A stretch of 64,000 bases of DNA from a virus, in the IMG/VR virus record IMGVR_UViG_3300023112_000008, positions 62,001-126,000 of that record. The stretch is one strand, 5' to 3'. The translations under genes were made by a program, and so were the position numbers. Every line of letters starts with the position of its first letter. Position 1 is the stretch's first letter. The notes below the pieces were generated by a model. That model was not told where the DNA came from. It did no database searches and saw only the letters and a program-made list of their open reading frames with translations. Below, one piece after another: positions 41,737 through 51,688 of the stretch.

Positions 41737-44277
41737 CTAACCAACGAACATCACAACTGCGCCGCCAGTTATGGCCAGGGATGGTGTCAGTGTTATACCG
41801 CCAGCCCCGAGGGCCGACGAGACTATGGCAGCGGAGAAACCGACATTGTTTTGGAAGGATGTCCCCCACCCACCTGTGAGGGCATCCAACACTCCAGCAA
41901 TCTCTCCTGAAGCTGTACACGTGGTATGGACGTGCCCATTGCCGCCACCTGTGGCCATGTGGGTGCCGCCGACCGCCCACTGACCCGCACCGGTGATGAA
42001 CCCGAAGCTGTTCGCAGATTCACTGATACTTCTGACAGTCGTGTATCCGGAGAAGATGACGAAGCCGAAGAGAGGGGTAAAGGAGACGACGCCGGTACTT
42101 TGACCGGTCAAAGAGTTGGCCCAGGCTAGAGGAACTACATCGACCTTTAAAGAGGCTGGGTGAGTGTGGTCTGATGCTGAGGCAAGTAGACTTCCAAGAG
42201 GGTTAGCAGCGCCAGACCCACTTTCGATCAAGGGTGGGGTCCCTGTTTCTAGCGCCAGTCCGGCAGGAGGCGCTACCGCTGTCGACCTGATAGTGATGTT
42301 GATCCGCCCTGTTGCTGGATCGTCTTTGACGACGAGTCCAATATCCGCCCCTTCAATGAAGTTGAGCACTCCCTGAGGCGCACTGATTGCCGTTGCGCCT
42401 AGGGTAGAGCCCGTGTCCGTGCCCGCATACTGAGCCCTGACCGACAGAGGAGCTTCGCCTGGTTGCGCGTCGAGGGCCGCATTGAAGTTTGATTTCTCTG
42501 CCGTAAACCACGCTGGGAAATAGAACTGGTAGTCACCGGCTGGAAGTGTAGCCGCTACTTCAGCGCCAGCGACCACTGTGTAGAACTCAAGAATGTAACG
42601 ATGCCGGGTCATGCTGCCGACGTTGATCGCGGTCGGGCCAACGTAAGGCTTGGCGACTGGAGTGTCGAAGCTCGTGATCGGACCGCCGGTGACCGAGGAT
42701 ATCTCGTAGAACCTTCCATCATCGCCTTCGATGATGTCTCCAACGTCGAGATCCGCTGGGGTGTTGATGGTTCCCGCAGCTACAACTACCGTCGACGTGC
42801 TCGCCGTGAAGTTGAGTTGCTGGCCCGCCGCCAGTGTCAGGGCTCCTGGATTACTTGCCCCGCCAGGACCGTAGACCACTCGACCATAGATGATCTGGCC
42901 GGTGGTGTTGACGAGCTTCTGACCAGTGTCGGAGTCGACAATGGTTGCTACGTTCCGGCTCTCAATTACGGCCCCAGAGACCTCTGTAACGGCACCTTCT
43001 CTTAGGCTCACGGTTGAGACTGTTGCCGTTGCCGCAGGAGGGCCGCTCTGGTTAATTACCTCGCCGACAAAGAGTGATCCGACAAAATCACCTAACGTGA
43101 GTGTGAGCCCGACCACCTCTTTAACGATGGCAGTGCCACCGCTCGTAGCTCCTGTTATGAGGAGTCCCGGTGTGAAGGTTCCAACCAGTCCGGTGATCAC
43201 TACGTCAATGAACTCAGATCCATCGTCAGCAATGATTACGGGCACTCCTGCTGGTAAGTTAATTCCGGTAGCAGGGGAGATGTCCTTGTACGGCTCAAAG
43301 TCCCTATTGCGGGCCGCAAATGATCCGGAGACGTTAGCAGAGGTTCCAGGGGCAGCGAGTGTGAACTCGTTGCCTCTGACAGTGATGAGATTTTTACCCA
43401 GTCTCCCTGCCATGCTTACGTTAGACAGATCAGCTTTAAGACGCGCTGGGAGTCCAGTCGTTTGAGGAAAGAGCGAGTCGAACGTGCTCCCAGCAGTTCC
43501 ATCGATGAGTTGGCGTGACGCGATTACCTCTTCTGTAGTGATCGCGGCAGCGATCAGCTTGGTGATCGAGCCGCCCGGCATGAAGCCGATCCGAGTGCCG
43601 TCGAACGCTACGGGCTCGTGTCGTGTCACGGGTGCTGTCGCAGCAACCGTCAGCACTGCTCCTACCTTTGTCACGACACAGATCAGGACCTCCGCAGCGC
43701 CGGACGGTTCTGGGGTAGTTCTGGTAATAATCGAGCCTAGAGTCGCGGCCCCAACCTCGTAAGACGCCTGAAGGATGACGTAGTAAGTGCCGTCGCTGAA
43801 TCCTGTGAAGTCCAGCGAGGTGGTGTCTGTGGTTACCACATCCAGCATGCGATCACTGCGGCCCGCAGATAGTGCAGAACTGGAGACAACACGCCCTATA
43901 GAAACATCCTCTTCTATGAAGAGTGCCACCGTAGCGGATATAGGACCACTAGTGACGGTCTCCCCTGTTTGGAATATCCCGACCACATTGTCTACGAGGA
44001 TGTAGCCATCGCTGATTACGCGGATGGTTGCGGTCGCTCCGCTAATACCGCCGAGGATCGCGCTTCCGATAACGAATGACCCTACCAGCGTAGTGAATGT
44101 GATGGCCTTATCGACCTTGAGATCGAGAACAGCTCCAGTAGGGGACGGGACAAACCCGAGGTAGATCCCACGGGGAAGCCCGAGGAATTTCTTGTTGATG
44201 GCATCTGATGTATAGCGTTCAGTCCAACGCGCTTTGACGTCGTCCTTTGTGAAAACTTGAACTGGTCCGGCTACCAT
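41737..44277 (-). CDS. Fibre/baseplate protein with repeated 'GETVTG-SGA' module
   Basis: The 846-residue, beta-rich protein has at least two copies of a module with 'G-x-F-x-x-G-x-x-V-T-G-x-x-S-G-A-T-A' (about 30-115 and 370-425). The same module occurs in the next two upstream proteins. The middle contains glycine/valine-rich strands, and the C-terminal 150 residues are a separate domain (LFGFVIFSGYTTVRSISES ... VVMFVG) that may bind a receptor. It is adjacent to its neighbour by two bases. It most likely forms part of a baseplate fibre. Confidence 0.8.
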   Translation of the reverse strand: MVAGPVQVFTKDDVKARWTERYTSDAINKKFLGLPRGIYLGFVPSPTGAVLDLKVDKAITFTTLVGSFVIGSAILGGISGATATIRVISDGYILVDNVVGIFQTGETVTSGPISATVALFIEEDVSIGRVVSSSALSAGRSDRMLDVVTTDTTSLDFTGFSDGTYYVILQASYEVGAATLGSIITRTTPEPSGAAEVLICVVTKVGAVLTVAATAPVTRHEPVAFDGTRIGFMPGGSITKLIAAAITTEEVIASRQLIDGTAGSTFDSLFPQTTGLPARLKADLSNVSMAGRLGKNLITVRGNEFTLAAPGTSANVSGSFAARNRDFEPYKDISPATGINLPAGVPVIIADDGSEFIDVVITGLVGTFTPGLLITGATSGGTAIVKEVVGLTLTLGDFVGSLFVGEVINQSGPPAATATVSTVSLREGAVTEVSGAVIESRNVATIVDSDTGQKLVNTTGQIIYGRVVYGPGGASNPGALTLAAGQQLNFTASTSTVVVAAGTINTPADLDVGDIIEGDDGRFYEISSVTGGPITSFDTPVAKPYVGPTAINVGSMTRHRYILEFYTVVAGAEVAATLPAGDYQFYFPAWFTAEKSNFNAALDAQPGEAPLSVRAQYAGTDTGSTLGATAISAPQGVLNFIEGADIGLVVKDDPATGRINITIRSTAVAPPAGLALETGTPPLIESGSGAANPLGSLLASASDHTHPASLKVDVVPLAWANSLTGQSTGVVSFTPLFGFVIFSGYTTVRSISESANSFGFITGAGQWAVGGTHMATGGGNGHVHTTCTASGEIAGVLDALTGGWGTSFQNNVGFSAAIVSSALGAGGITLTPSLAITGGAVVMFVG

Positions 44278-44279
44278 GC

Positions 44280-45902
44280 TTAAACCCCAGTAATCCTGTC
44301 TACGATGCGAAGGAGTAGGTTATCAAAGTCACCATCAAGGTCGGCGAACGTATCCCAGTTAAAGAAGTAAGGATCGCCAGATGGTGTCGCTGCGAGACTG
44401 TCTACGCCGCTATCGGCATCACCTTGCGTCATCGGGAAATACTGGTCTCCATCGATTGAATACTCAGGGAGTATTCCAACAGTACGCGCCGGATCGGCCT
44501 TTACGATGTAATCAATCCTAACCCGACCAGGGAAAGGTTGTGCGGCACTTGTGATGTGGACCGTTGGCTGCAGATTTGTAAAGGTTGCGCCTTCGCCTGT
44601 GCGCGTAGCTGGTAGAAGAAAGTCGGACCCGGTAATGATCCCTTCTTCTACAAGAGCGGAGGCCCCATCCCAGGATGTAACTAGAGTCGTCCCTGCGTTC
44701 AGGTCGCGGATCAAAAGAGTCTGAAGAATGTTATCGCGGCGTCGGTCATCGGTGTATAGCGTAATGCCGAGGCTCGTCTTGGCCGCTATCGCTGAGGGGA
44801 GGATAGTGTTTGTCAGATCCAAGAACGAAAGAGGAAATAGCTTACTGGTTGTTTTCGCCAACTTGGTGCTACCAGACCCAGAGTAAAACAAGCAGAGGTC
44901 GTCAGTCTTGTTGACGAACATCGACCACATACCGGCATCTCCCGATACGGTTGCGATACCAACGTCACCGACTCCTGTGAAGATGACAGCCGTCCACTGC
45001 GGGGCAGGGACAACGAGAGGGGCTTCCCAGCTCGCGTCGAGCGAGTAGATCCTGATAGGACCATTGACCGTCTTCGGCTGCATAAAGTAGAGATTGCCAT
45101 CCCAGCTTGCAAAGCTCCCGAGCAGGTTCGCTGAGCCCGATGCTCCCGTAAGGAACGTGTCGCTTCCGGTATCCGGTGCAGCGTTTACGAATGATGTGCT
45201 CGACGAAAAGTTTCCAGTGGCACCGCTGTTAAGACCGGTGACTACATCACCTATGGCAAAGCCAGTTCCTGAGACCGTATCAATGCGAAGCAGGGAACCG
45301 CTGAAGCTCCTGACCACACCTGTAGTTAGGCTAACGCTTCCGGTAACGGTCTCACCTGCTGTGTAGGCCCCTACGATACCGGCGAGCGTAATGAACCTGG
45401 CTAGGGGCGCATAACTCCACAGACCAATCGCCGTTGCAAACCAAATGGCGCCACGATATACGATTGAGTCTCCACCGTTTGATGCGCCGATTACGGCCAG
45501 CTCAGTCAAAGGCGTTGACCACGTAGTTCCGTCAGTAGACGACGAGACCGAGATTCCGTCCCCCGCGCCCGCTTCGTCTGACCACAGGGCCACAACGGTG
45601 TCATTGACGATCTGTAAGCAGATTGGCGTAAGGACATGCCCAACTAGAGGAGAGAACGGCCCAGCAACGACGGACCATGTCCCAGCTATCAGCTGGTGAA
45701 CTTCTATGTCCCCGACGGCGGACACGACGAGTATCAGGGGATTTCCCTGGAATACGGTGTAGATATTCACACAACGCGCTGGAAATGGCGCTGCAGTTTG
45801 CACGCCAGTGATGACAGTGCCTAAATCTGTGGCCGTAGCCTCCACCGTGTTGATGGTTACTGGCTGGCCAGTCGACCTCTTTAGCGCAAACGCTTTAGCC
45901 AT
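44280..45902 (-). CDS. Fibre/baseplate protein, propeller-like N-terminal part
   Basis: The 540-residue protein starts at ATG 45902. The N-terminus (ALKRSTGQPVTIN) resembles the attachment start of two fibres in the 4-11 kb region. Residues about 60-160 and 265-370 have strand-turn repeats with STDGTTWSTPL-like BNR/Asp-box phrases. Between them (about 178-238) lies one 'AGETVTGSVSLTTG' module shared with its neighbours. It is probably a baseplate-attached fibre or adhesin. Confidence 0.75.
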   Translation of the reverse strand: MAKAFALKRSTGQPVTINTVEATATDLGTVITGVQTAAPFPARCVNIYTVFQGNPLILVVSAVGDIEVHQLIAGTWSVVAGPFSPLVGHVLTPICLQIVNDTVVALWSDEAGAGDGISVSSSTDGTTWSTPLTELAVIGASNGGDSIVYRGAIWFATAIGLWSYAPLARFITLAGIVGAYTAGETVTGSVSLTTGVVRSFSGSLLRIDTVSGTGFAIGDVVTGLNSGATGNFSSSTSFVNAAPDTGSDTFLTGASGSANLLGSFASWDGNLYFMQPKTVNGPIRIYSLDASWEAPLVVPAPQWTAVIFTGVGDVGIATVSGDAGMWSMFVNKTDDLCLFYSGSGSTKLAKTTSKLFPLSFLDLTNTILPSAIAAKTSLGITLYTDDRRRDNILQTLLIRDLNAGTTLVTSWDGASALVEEGIITGSDFLLPATRTGEGATFTNLQPTVHITSAAQPFPGRVRIDYIVKADPARTVGILPEYSIDGDQYFPMTQGDADSGVDSLAATPSGDPYFFNWDTFADLDGDFDNLLLRIVDRITGV

Positions 45903-45912
45903 TTAACCCTCT

Positions 45913-47721
45913 CTAGACCGCGACGTCTGCTGATACAGGACCGGTTGTCCATACCTGCGAAGTTGCTAGTTGATTTCCGACCACTGAAGCTGACCACACG
46001 GCAGCTGCGGACGAGTCCGCATTAACCCCAGCTATCCGCCACACCTGTGATGACGCACGTGCCCCATCGAACGAAATTTTATCAAACTCGACGTGAATCG
46101 GCCTAAAAGACTCTAGAGCGAGCAGAACTCGGGCCGCGACATCGGTAAAGTTCTCGATTTCGGTGTTGTCTGGGGTAAAGAAGAAGAGTCTCAGTGAGTG
46201 AGACCGGCACTCACCATCGGTGATGATCCCTCCCCTAATTCTCACAGGTCTGAGCGTGTCGGGCCATTCTTCGTATCTGTCCGTCTTGATGAGGTCTATA
46301 GGCAGGAGGTCCGCACTCACCTCATCGTAGGACGCTAAGAACTGGGTAGGGCCAGCAGTAAGTAGTTCGACAACGAAGTTAACCGTGGAACCGGCCAGAA
46401 GAGGCACAGTCTCTCCGACCATCGATCCGCCGATGTAATCAATTGTGCCGTACGAGATTGCGTCAATGGTGGCCGAGTTGGCCCCAGAGGTAATAGTTTC
46501 CCCAACAGAAAATCCTGGGAGAGTGATCAATTCGACGTTGATAGCTGATCCGCTGACACTTCCCACCAACCCTACAGAGGTGCTAGTGCCGCCAGTGACC
46601 TCGTCATCTGCGATAAACGCGCCAACTATGGCTGAGAGCGTAAGGCGAGCCCGTAGAGGACCAGGCACTAGTTGAGTGGTAATTCCGGCGATAGCGCGGC
46701 CTGAGCCCGTCAGACAGCGCAGAACTTCTCCGGGAGTGAACCCGGCAAGCGTGGTAATCCGGTCAATGATCATGAAAGACGTTTTGAAGTCTCTGAGAAC
46801 TGCGGTAGTCCCAGATGTTTCTCCTACGAACGTATCCCCAGCAGCGATTACATCTGGCGAGGTGATGGTAACCGTAGCTGTAGCGAGAGACGTGGTGTCG
46901 AGGATAGCGCCTGTCCCAAACACGCCAGCAGTAGTGACAACATTGATAGAGGAGGCACCTATGGCGATGATCGTCCCGGTTGTGGCGCCCTGGGTGACCG
47001 TGTTGCCGACTCCGAAAAGCCCGACGATTGACGTGAGAGACAGAGTAGTAGTAGGGGTAATATCGATGCGAGTAAGTGGACCGTTTTGCTGATTGCCAGT
47101 TCCGAATAGCGAACCAAGTTCGTCATCGCTGATCTGTTCCGAAATACCGTATTTCGTGGTCACGTTGATGTGTAAGGTTCCAGGGCCGATAGGACGTGGA
47201 TTGAGGAGAGTTGTGGAAAGATCGAACGGAGTTGCGAGCTCTCCAATAGTGCTGAGAACATGGTCCGCAGGCCCACAGGTCTGGGCCCACAGTGGGGTGG
47301 TCGTAACGAGCAGTCCTTCAAATGCGGCAGTGATGTCGTAACCCTTATCGGTGCCCTTATTCACCCAGAGTGTGCTGGCATTGAGGACCGAGCTTCGCTG
47401 TAGGCCTTCAGACTTGGTTGGATCGACCGTAATCCCGACGTTGTAGGCCAGCTGCGGGAGTTGGTCTAACGGAACCCTGATCGCATCCCACAGAGTTAAA
47501 AACTGGTGCCATTTGATCCGTAGATCCTGGTAGGACGGTTTGAGCGCCGATTGGAACTTTCTTAGTGGCTGCTGGACCGAGCTTCCTGTTGGACCTTCTT
47601 CATCACAATCCCTGTAAGTCTCTGGAATAGCTTTCCAGAGCATCTCTTCGGCCCAATCACCAAACCCGAATTGGTGACTTCCGAACGGATTGTGTCCCCA
47701 ACCGATAGAGGAATCAGGCAC
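45913..47721 (-). CDS. gpI-like baseplate protein with repeat extension
   Basis: Residues about 20-135 match the phage P2 gpI / PF09684 type: an acidic LWKAIPETYRDCDEE start, the DQLPQLAYNVGI strand, and TLWVNKGTDKGYDI. gpI joins wedge and fibres at the baseplate edge. The next 300 residues hold several 'GETVT..SGA' modules that extend the protein. The C-terminal domain (about 470-602) has SLRLFFFTPDN and SQVWRIAG. The gene lies between the fibre-type proteins and the wedge genes, as expected. Its start overlaps the stop of the upstream gene. Confidence 0.8.
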   Translation of the reverse strand: MPDSSIGWGHNPFGSHQFGFGDWAEEMLWKAIPETYRDCDEEGPTGSSVQQPLRKFQSALKPSYQDLRIKWHQFLTLWDAIRVPLDQLPQLAYNVGITVDPTKSEGLQRSSVLNASTLWVNKGTDKGYDITAAFEGLLVTTTPLWAQTCGPADHVLSTIGELATPFDLSTTLLNPRPIGPGTLHINVTTKYGISEQISDDELGSLFGTGNQQNGPLTRIDITPTTTLSLTSIVGLFGVGNTVTQGATTGTIIAIGASSINVVTTAGVFGTGAILDTTSLATATVTITSPDVIAAGDTFVGETSGTTAVLRDFKTSFMIIDRITTLAGFTPGEVLRCLTGSGRAIAGITTQLVPGPLRARLTLSAIVGAFIADDEVTGGTSTSVGLVGSVSGSAINVELITLPGFSVGETITSGANSATIDAISYGTIDYIGGSMVGETVPLLAGSTVNFVVELLTAGPTQFLASYDEVSADLLPIDLIKTDRYEEWPDTLRPVRIRGGIITDGECRSHSLRLFFFTPDNTEIENFTDVAARVLLALESFRPIHVEFDKISFDGARASSQVWRIAGVNADSSAAAVWSASVVGNQLATSQVWTTGPVSADVAV

Positions 47722-48734
47722 TAGAACTCGACCTCGCGGAAGACGGTGAACCTCTCACCGGTAACCGCAGGAATGGTGATCGTGACCAGACCAGATGGTA
47801 GATCCAGTGTGTAGTCATCTGGAGCAGATTGGATCGAACCGTTTCGGTGGAACTCGATGCGCTGCAGAGCTGGGTAATCCAGAGATGTGACAAGCATGTC
47901 GATTTGGAAGGTCCCTGAGAGGGGATCAACGACACGCGGCGCCATATGTTGGTGATCGCCGGTAGTAATGATTGGAGGGAAGGTCTCCATCAAGATGACG
48001 AATCGCTCTGGATCCGGATCGAGGAGGTTCGGCCGAAAGCTGGGTACTACAAGCGTGACCAGTCCGGTACCAGTGTCTACAGAGTAATCATCTGGCTCAC
48101 TCTGGAACTCGCCGTTACGGAAGAGCCTAATCCGCTTGAGGAGCGCCGGGGCGAAGCTGGCAATGTTCAGATCAAGGATTGATGTCCCTGAAAGTGGGGG
48201 CTCTATGATCTTCGCCGTCTGATGCTCGTGTGGTTGGACAGTAGATCCGGTGCCTCCACCGAATATCTCTCCAGACTCTCCATCCTTCAGGGACTTTCCG
48301 TCAGCGAAGAATACAGTTGTCCCTACCCGCGTGGCGAGGAGAGTGATGTCGTGGAGTCGTGTGCCAGGAATTAGAGTGATCGGGCCAACAATTAGAGAGG
48401 CGATCTGATTTCCAACGAGCAGTCGGGGGTGCTTGAAATAGGCACACTCGCCATCCAGTAGTACTACAGAACCACCGGGGGCAGGCGGACCTTGAATGGT
48501 GATGTTCCAGACCGTTGTCTTGGTGCGGATTTCCACTGGGTTCGACCATATAAGAGCGCCCGTAGTGGCGCTCCAGGAGAAAGACCCACCTCCGGACCAC
48601 ACAAAGTTATCGTTCTCAGCAAGAGCCCAATCGGCCATGTCGGTAGCGAGAAAGTAAGACTTGATGGTCGGGTAGTAGGGCTCCTCGAACTCTGTCGGGA
48701 TCGGGAATTCATTTTGTGGGGTTAGGTCGGCCAT
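47721..48734 (-). CDS. Baseplate protein with duplicated C-terminal domain
   Basis: The 337-residue protein has an N-terminal domain (1-165) with SWSATTGALIWSNPVEIR and two related domains (about 173-250 and 262-337). Each of the latter has a HEH/HQH start and I.L.RNG..QS.PDDY...TGLVT strands. Duplicated beta domains of this kind are found in phage baseplates and fibres. It is encoded between the J-like and gpI-like genes. Function beyond structure is unknown. Confidence 0.75.
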   Translation of the reverse strand: MADLTPQNEFPIPTEFEEPYYPTIKSYFLATDMADWALAENDNFVWSGGGSFSWSATTGALIWSNPVEIRTKTTVWNITIQGPPAPGGSVVLLDGECAYFKHPRLLVGNQIASLIVGPITLIPGTRLHDITLLATRVGTTVFFADGKSLKDGESGEIFGGGTGSTVQPHEHQTAKIIEPPLSGTSILDLNIASFAPALLKRIRLFRNGEFQSEPDDYSVDTGTGLVTLVVPSFRPNLLDPDPERFVILMETFPPIITTGDHQHMAPRVVDPLSGTFQIDMLVTSLDYPALQRIEFHRNGSIQSAPDDYTLDLPSGLVTITIPAVTGERFTVFREVEF

Positions 48735-48747
48735 TGTTTCCTATCTC

Positions 48748-51312
48748 CTACAAGAGCGATATATCAGGAGAAGCGCCCATCGTAATCACCTCGAACTCCG
48801 AGATTTCGAGATCGCCGAACGAGTTGAGTCTGGTGGAGCTAATATCGTCCCCGATGTTGTTTCGCACAACCACTGTGATGTGGGAATAGTCGACCCCCGT
48901 GATAGCCTCGACTGTCTGGTAGAGGTCTCCAGCCCTAAGAGAGTCGCCAAACTCCCGACCAATCAGGAGACTTTGAACTGCCGTACGAACATTGTCGACG
49001 ATGCCGATTCGTATCTCATCACTGGTGATGTTACTAAGGGTTTTGACACCAATGATGGCATCCACCGATAGTAGGTTGACGGAACCATCTGTTACGACCG
49101 CCTCCACAGTGCTTTCAGCGATACCATTCAAAAACGTCGCTAGGTTTCTTGCCAGGCCTTCACTGGCAGGGACGTAGCGCCCGATCGAATCGGCCGCGAG
49201 GATCTGCGCGTTGACCACATTAGCCGAACAGTTTGATGACAGGATAGCTTCGACGTAGTCCGAGAGGCGAGTTGTGAGCGAGGTTGGGACGTTGAGGGCG
49301 ATCAGGCTAGCAATAATGCTCTGGGCTTCAGCGTCAGCAATAGCTGACCTAGGCGATGTGGCACGGCCTTTAGATACCGCGCCAAACACAGGATCAACGT
49401 AAGAGTTGATCCAGCCCGTTAGGTCGTCAGCCGTGACCGCCCGTCCAGCTGCTTGGAATACTTGAGGGGCGTTGACCTTGATGCTGTTCAGCGGCTCTGG
49501 GTCAGACCCTGGAGTAGACGGGGACGTGTTTGAGAGCACGGTCGAGATGGTGGTCGTCCCGGCCACAATTGGAGTGGTGAAGTTTCCAATCGTGTCAGAG
49601 GCAATCGACCCAAATACGCCAGATGTTACGAAGAACGTGACGATGATCTCCGCATCTTTAGGTGGAATGTTTCCGGCAATACCATCGCCGAAGATCACGC
49701 GCGGAGGGGACAGGCCATACTCGATCTCAACCTGATCAGTCTGCTCATACGCTAGTAGAGCGGTCTCCGGCCACAGAATGCCAGCTACTGAGGTAACAGG
49801 CGATCCCTGGGCGATGGTAGAGGTTCCCGGTACAGAGAGTTCGTATATCTGGAACGGCTCTCCAGTGCTACGGAACACAGCCTGAAGCGTTCTCCCCTCC
49901 CGCATCTGAACGATCTTGATCGGATCATCAATCCCATTGTTGATCGGATCCCATGTGACTGCTGAATTGATCGACACGAAGATGCCGCCATCGGTTGACC
50001 CAGCGTAGACGGTTACCGGGGTCAACGGATCAATAGCAAGGGCCTGATTGTTCGTGGCCGTCAGACCAGAAACAGCTGTGGCCCAGTTTGCGCCGCTATC
50101 GACGGTCTTAAAGACACCAGAGTCACTTGATGCCGCGTAAATGATCGATGGGGTGACCGGGTCGATTTTAATGTCTACTGGGGAGGTTGCGGTGAAACCG
50201 GCGTTAGTCTGGGCCCAGAGTGCACCAGATGTCGTCGTCTTGTAGATCCCCCCGCCTACGGTAGCCAAGTAGATCGTTGCGGGGGTGACTGGGTCGATGG
50301 CGATGTCTGTGACGTTGGTATCTGCGAGCCCGGTGTTCGATGCGGACCATGACAGGGCAGAGTTGATGGTCTTGAATACTCCCCCGCTGAACATTCCCGC
50401 GTAGATAGTAGCCGGGGTAACAGGATCGATGGCAATGGACTGAATGACAAAATCAATGATTCCTACGTTGACCGACGACCACGTAGTCCCTGAGTTGATT
50501 GACTTGTACAGCCCGCCAGCGTTTGTCCCGGCGTAAAGCGTCGAAGGGGTAACCGGGTCGACTGCAAGCGCGGTTATCTTGATGTTCGACAAGCCGGTGC
50601 TGGAGGGTCCCCACGTTAGTCCGCCATCTGTCGTCTTGAAGACCCCAGAAGTAAGCGTCCCTGCGTAGAGGGTGGTAGGTGAAAGCGGATCAATAACCAA
50701 CGCCGTTATGTTGGTGTTGCTCAGACCACTATTGGCAGAACTCCACAGCGTACCGGATGAGAGTGTTTTCAACACTCCGGACGTTGTGGCCGCATAGATC
50801 GTCGCTGGTGTCGCTGGATCGATGACCAGTTCGACCACGTTCATGCCCAGGGGCAGCCCAGCGCCAACTTGACCAGGATCAAACACGAGATCCGCTAGGG
50901 TCTCGAAGCCTAGCCCGTCAGGTCCGGACGCCTTCTGACCCTTCGGAATGGTGAGTTGCACTGGAGGGGCTGTTACGAGCTGGACTCTTACATCAACTAC
51001 GGCTGGAACTGACGAGGTGGTCTTGTAGCCCAACTGACGGGCGATAGTGACGGCCGCAAAACGCAAGCGTGCGTATTGAAGTGTGACGTCATCGCCCTGA
51101 CGATCTCCATACCACGACAGGGTAGAGAGGGCGTTAGCGTTCGCCTCGATGAGCATGACTCCCTGCTCAGATGCGACGATGTTTGATGCTACATCTGCGC
51201 CAAATGTGGCGTTGATCGCATCAATGATCTCCTGACGATGGGTGTCGAAGTCTTTGCCGAAAAATGTGGACCGTGTCAGGAGCCGTGCGGTTGGGCTAAG
51301 TTCGATGCTCAT
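48748..51312 (-). CDS. Baseplate J/gp6-like wedge with inserted seven-bladed propeller
   Basis: In the 854-residue protein the N-terminus (1-150) and C-terminus (about 480-854) read as a baseplate J-like wedge (RSTGEPFQIYELSVPG, IFGDGIAGNIPPKDAEI, RAVTADDLTGWI, TSPRSAIADAEAQSI). Between them, residues about 158-460 are seven repeats of 43-44 residues with IDPxTPxTIYAGT, SGGVFKT and SGxxW phrases, i.e. a BNR/Asp-box beta-propeller. Wedge proteins of this class normally lack such an insert. It may project outward to bind the cell surface. It lies downstream of the gp25-like gene, as usual. Confidence 0.9.
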   Translation of the reverse strand: MSIELSPTARLLTRSTFFGKDFDTHRQEIIDAINATFGADVASNIVASEQGVMLIEANANALSTLSWYGDRQGDDVTLQYARLRFAAVTIARQLGYKTTSSVPAVVDVRVQLVTAPPVQLTIPKGQKASGPDGLGFETLADLVFDPGQVGAGLPLGMNVVELVIDPATPATIYAATTSGVLKTLSSGTLWSSANSGLSNTNITALVIDPLSPTTLYAGTLTSGVFKTTDGGLTWGPSSTGLSNIKITALAVDPVTPSTLYAGTNAGGLYKSINSGTTWSSVNVGIIDFVIQSIAIDPVTPATIYAGMFSGGVFKTINSALSWSASNTGLADTNVTDIAIDPVTPATIYLATVGGGIYKTTTSGALWAQTNAGFTATSPVDIKIDPVTPSIIYAASSDSGVFKTVDSGANWATAVSGLTATNNQALAIDPLTPVTVYAGSTDGGIFVSINSAVTWDPINNGIDDPIKIVQMREGRTLQAVFRSTGEPFQIYELSVPGTSTIAQGSPVTSVAGILWPETALLAYEQTDQVEIEYGLSPPRVIFGDGIAGNIPPKDAEIIVTFFVTSGVFGSIASDTIGNFTTPIVAGTTTISTVLSNTSPSTPGSDPEPLNSIKVNAPQVFQAAGRAVTADDLTGWINSYVDPVFGAVSKGRATSPRSAIADAEAQSIIASLIALNVPTSLTTRLSDYVEAILSSNCSANVVNAQILAADSIGRYVPASEGLARNLATFLNGIAESTVEAVVTDGSVNLLSVDAIIGVKTLSNITSDEIRIGIVDNVRTAVQSLLIGREFGDSLRAGDLYQTVEAITGVDYSHITVVVRNNIGDDISSTRLNSFGDLEISEFEVITMGASPDISLL
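49933..50841 (-). repeat. Seven BNR/Asp-box repeats in the wedge gene
   Basis: The IDP motifs begin at residues 164, 207, 251, 295, 339, 383 and 427, a spacing of 43 or 44. DNA copies are similar but not identical. Seven blades would close a complete propeller. Confidence 0.88.
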
Positions 51313-51318
51313 TGTCCG

Positions 51319-51687
51319 TTACACCACTCGTGGGAGGGCCAAAGTCGTTCTGGCTTCAAGGTTTCCACTAGACCTCCATGTTACATGGAGGGTGATCGTA
51401 GTATCGTCCAGCTCGAACAAAACATCTTGAACAGCGACCCTTGGCTCCCATACTGAAATGGCCCGAAACACCTCAGCACGAGCGCGGAACCCGGTGGCCC
51501 TTGAGATCGAATCGAACAGAATAATGCGTAGGTAAGACCCGAAGGTCGACCGCATTACGCGTTCTCCTGGAATCGTGCTTAGGATTGTGAATACGGAGTC
51601 GTGAAGACACTTCTCATCCACACACGACTCTGGATAACCACGACTCGTGAACTTGAAGGGGACTGAGATTCCTTTGATTCTGGTCAT
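51319..51687 (-). CDS. gp25/W-like baseplate wedge protein
   Basis: The 122-residue protein has the family signature: VFTILSTIPGERVMRSTFG followed by AISVWEPRVAVQDV. T4 gp25 and P2 gpW sit at the centre of the wedge and are thought to start sheath polymerisation. It lies between spike and J-like genes, as in other contractile systems. It starts at ATG 51687. Confidence 0.9.
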   Translation of the reverse strand: MTRIKGISVPFKFTSRGYPESCVDEKCLHDSVFTILSTIPGERVMRSTFGSYLRIILFDSISRATGFRARAEVFRAISVWEPRVAVQDVLFELDDTTITLHVTWRSSGNLEARTTLALPRVV

Positions 51688-51688
51688 G

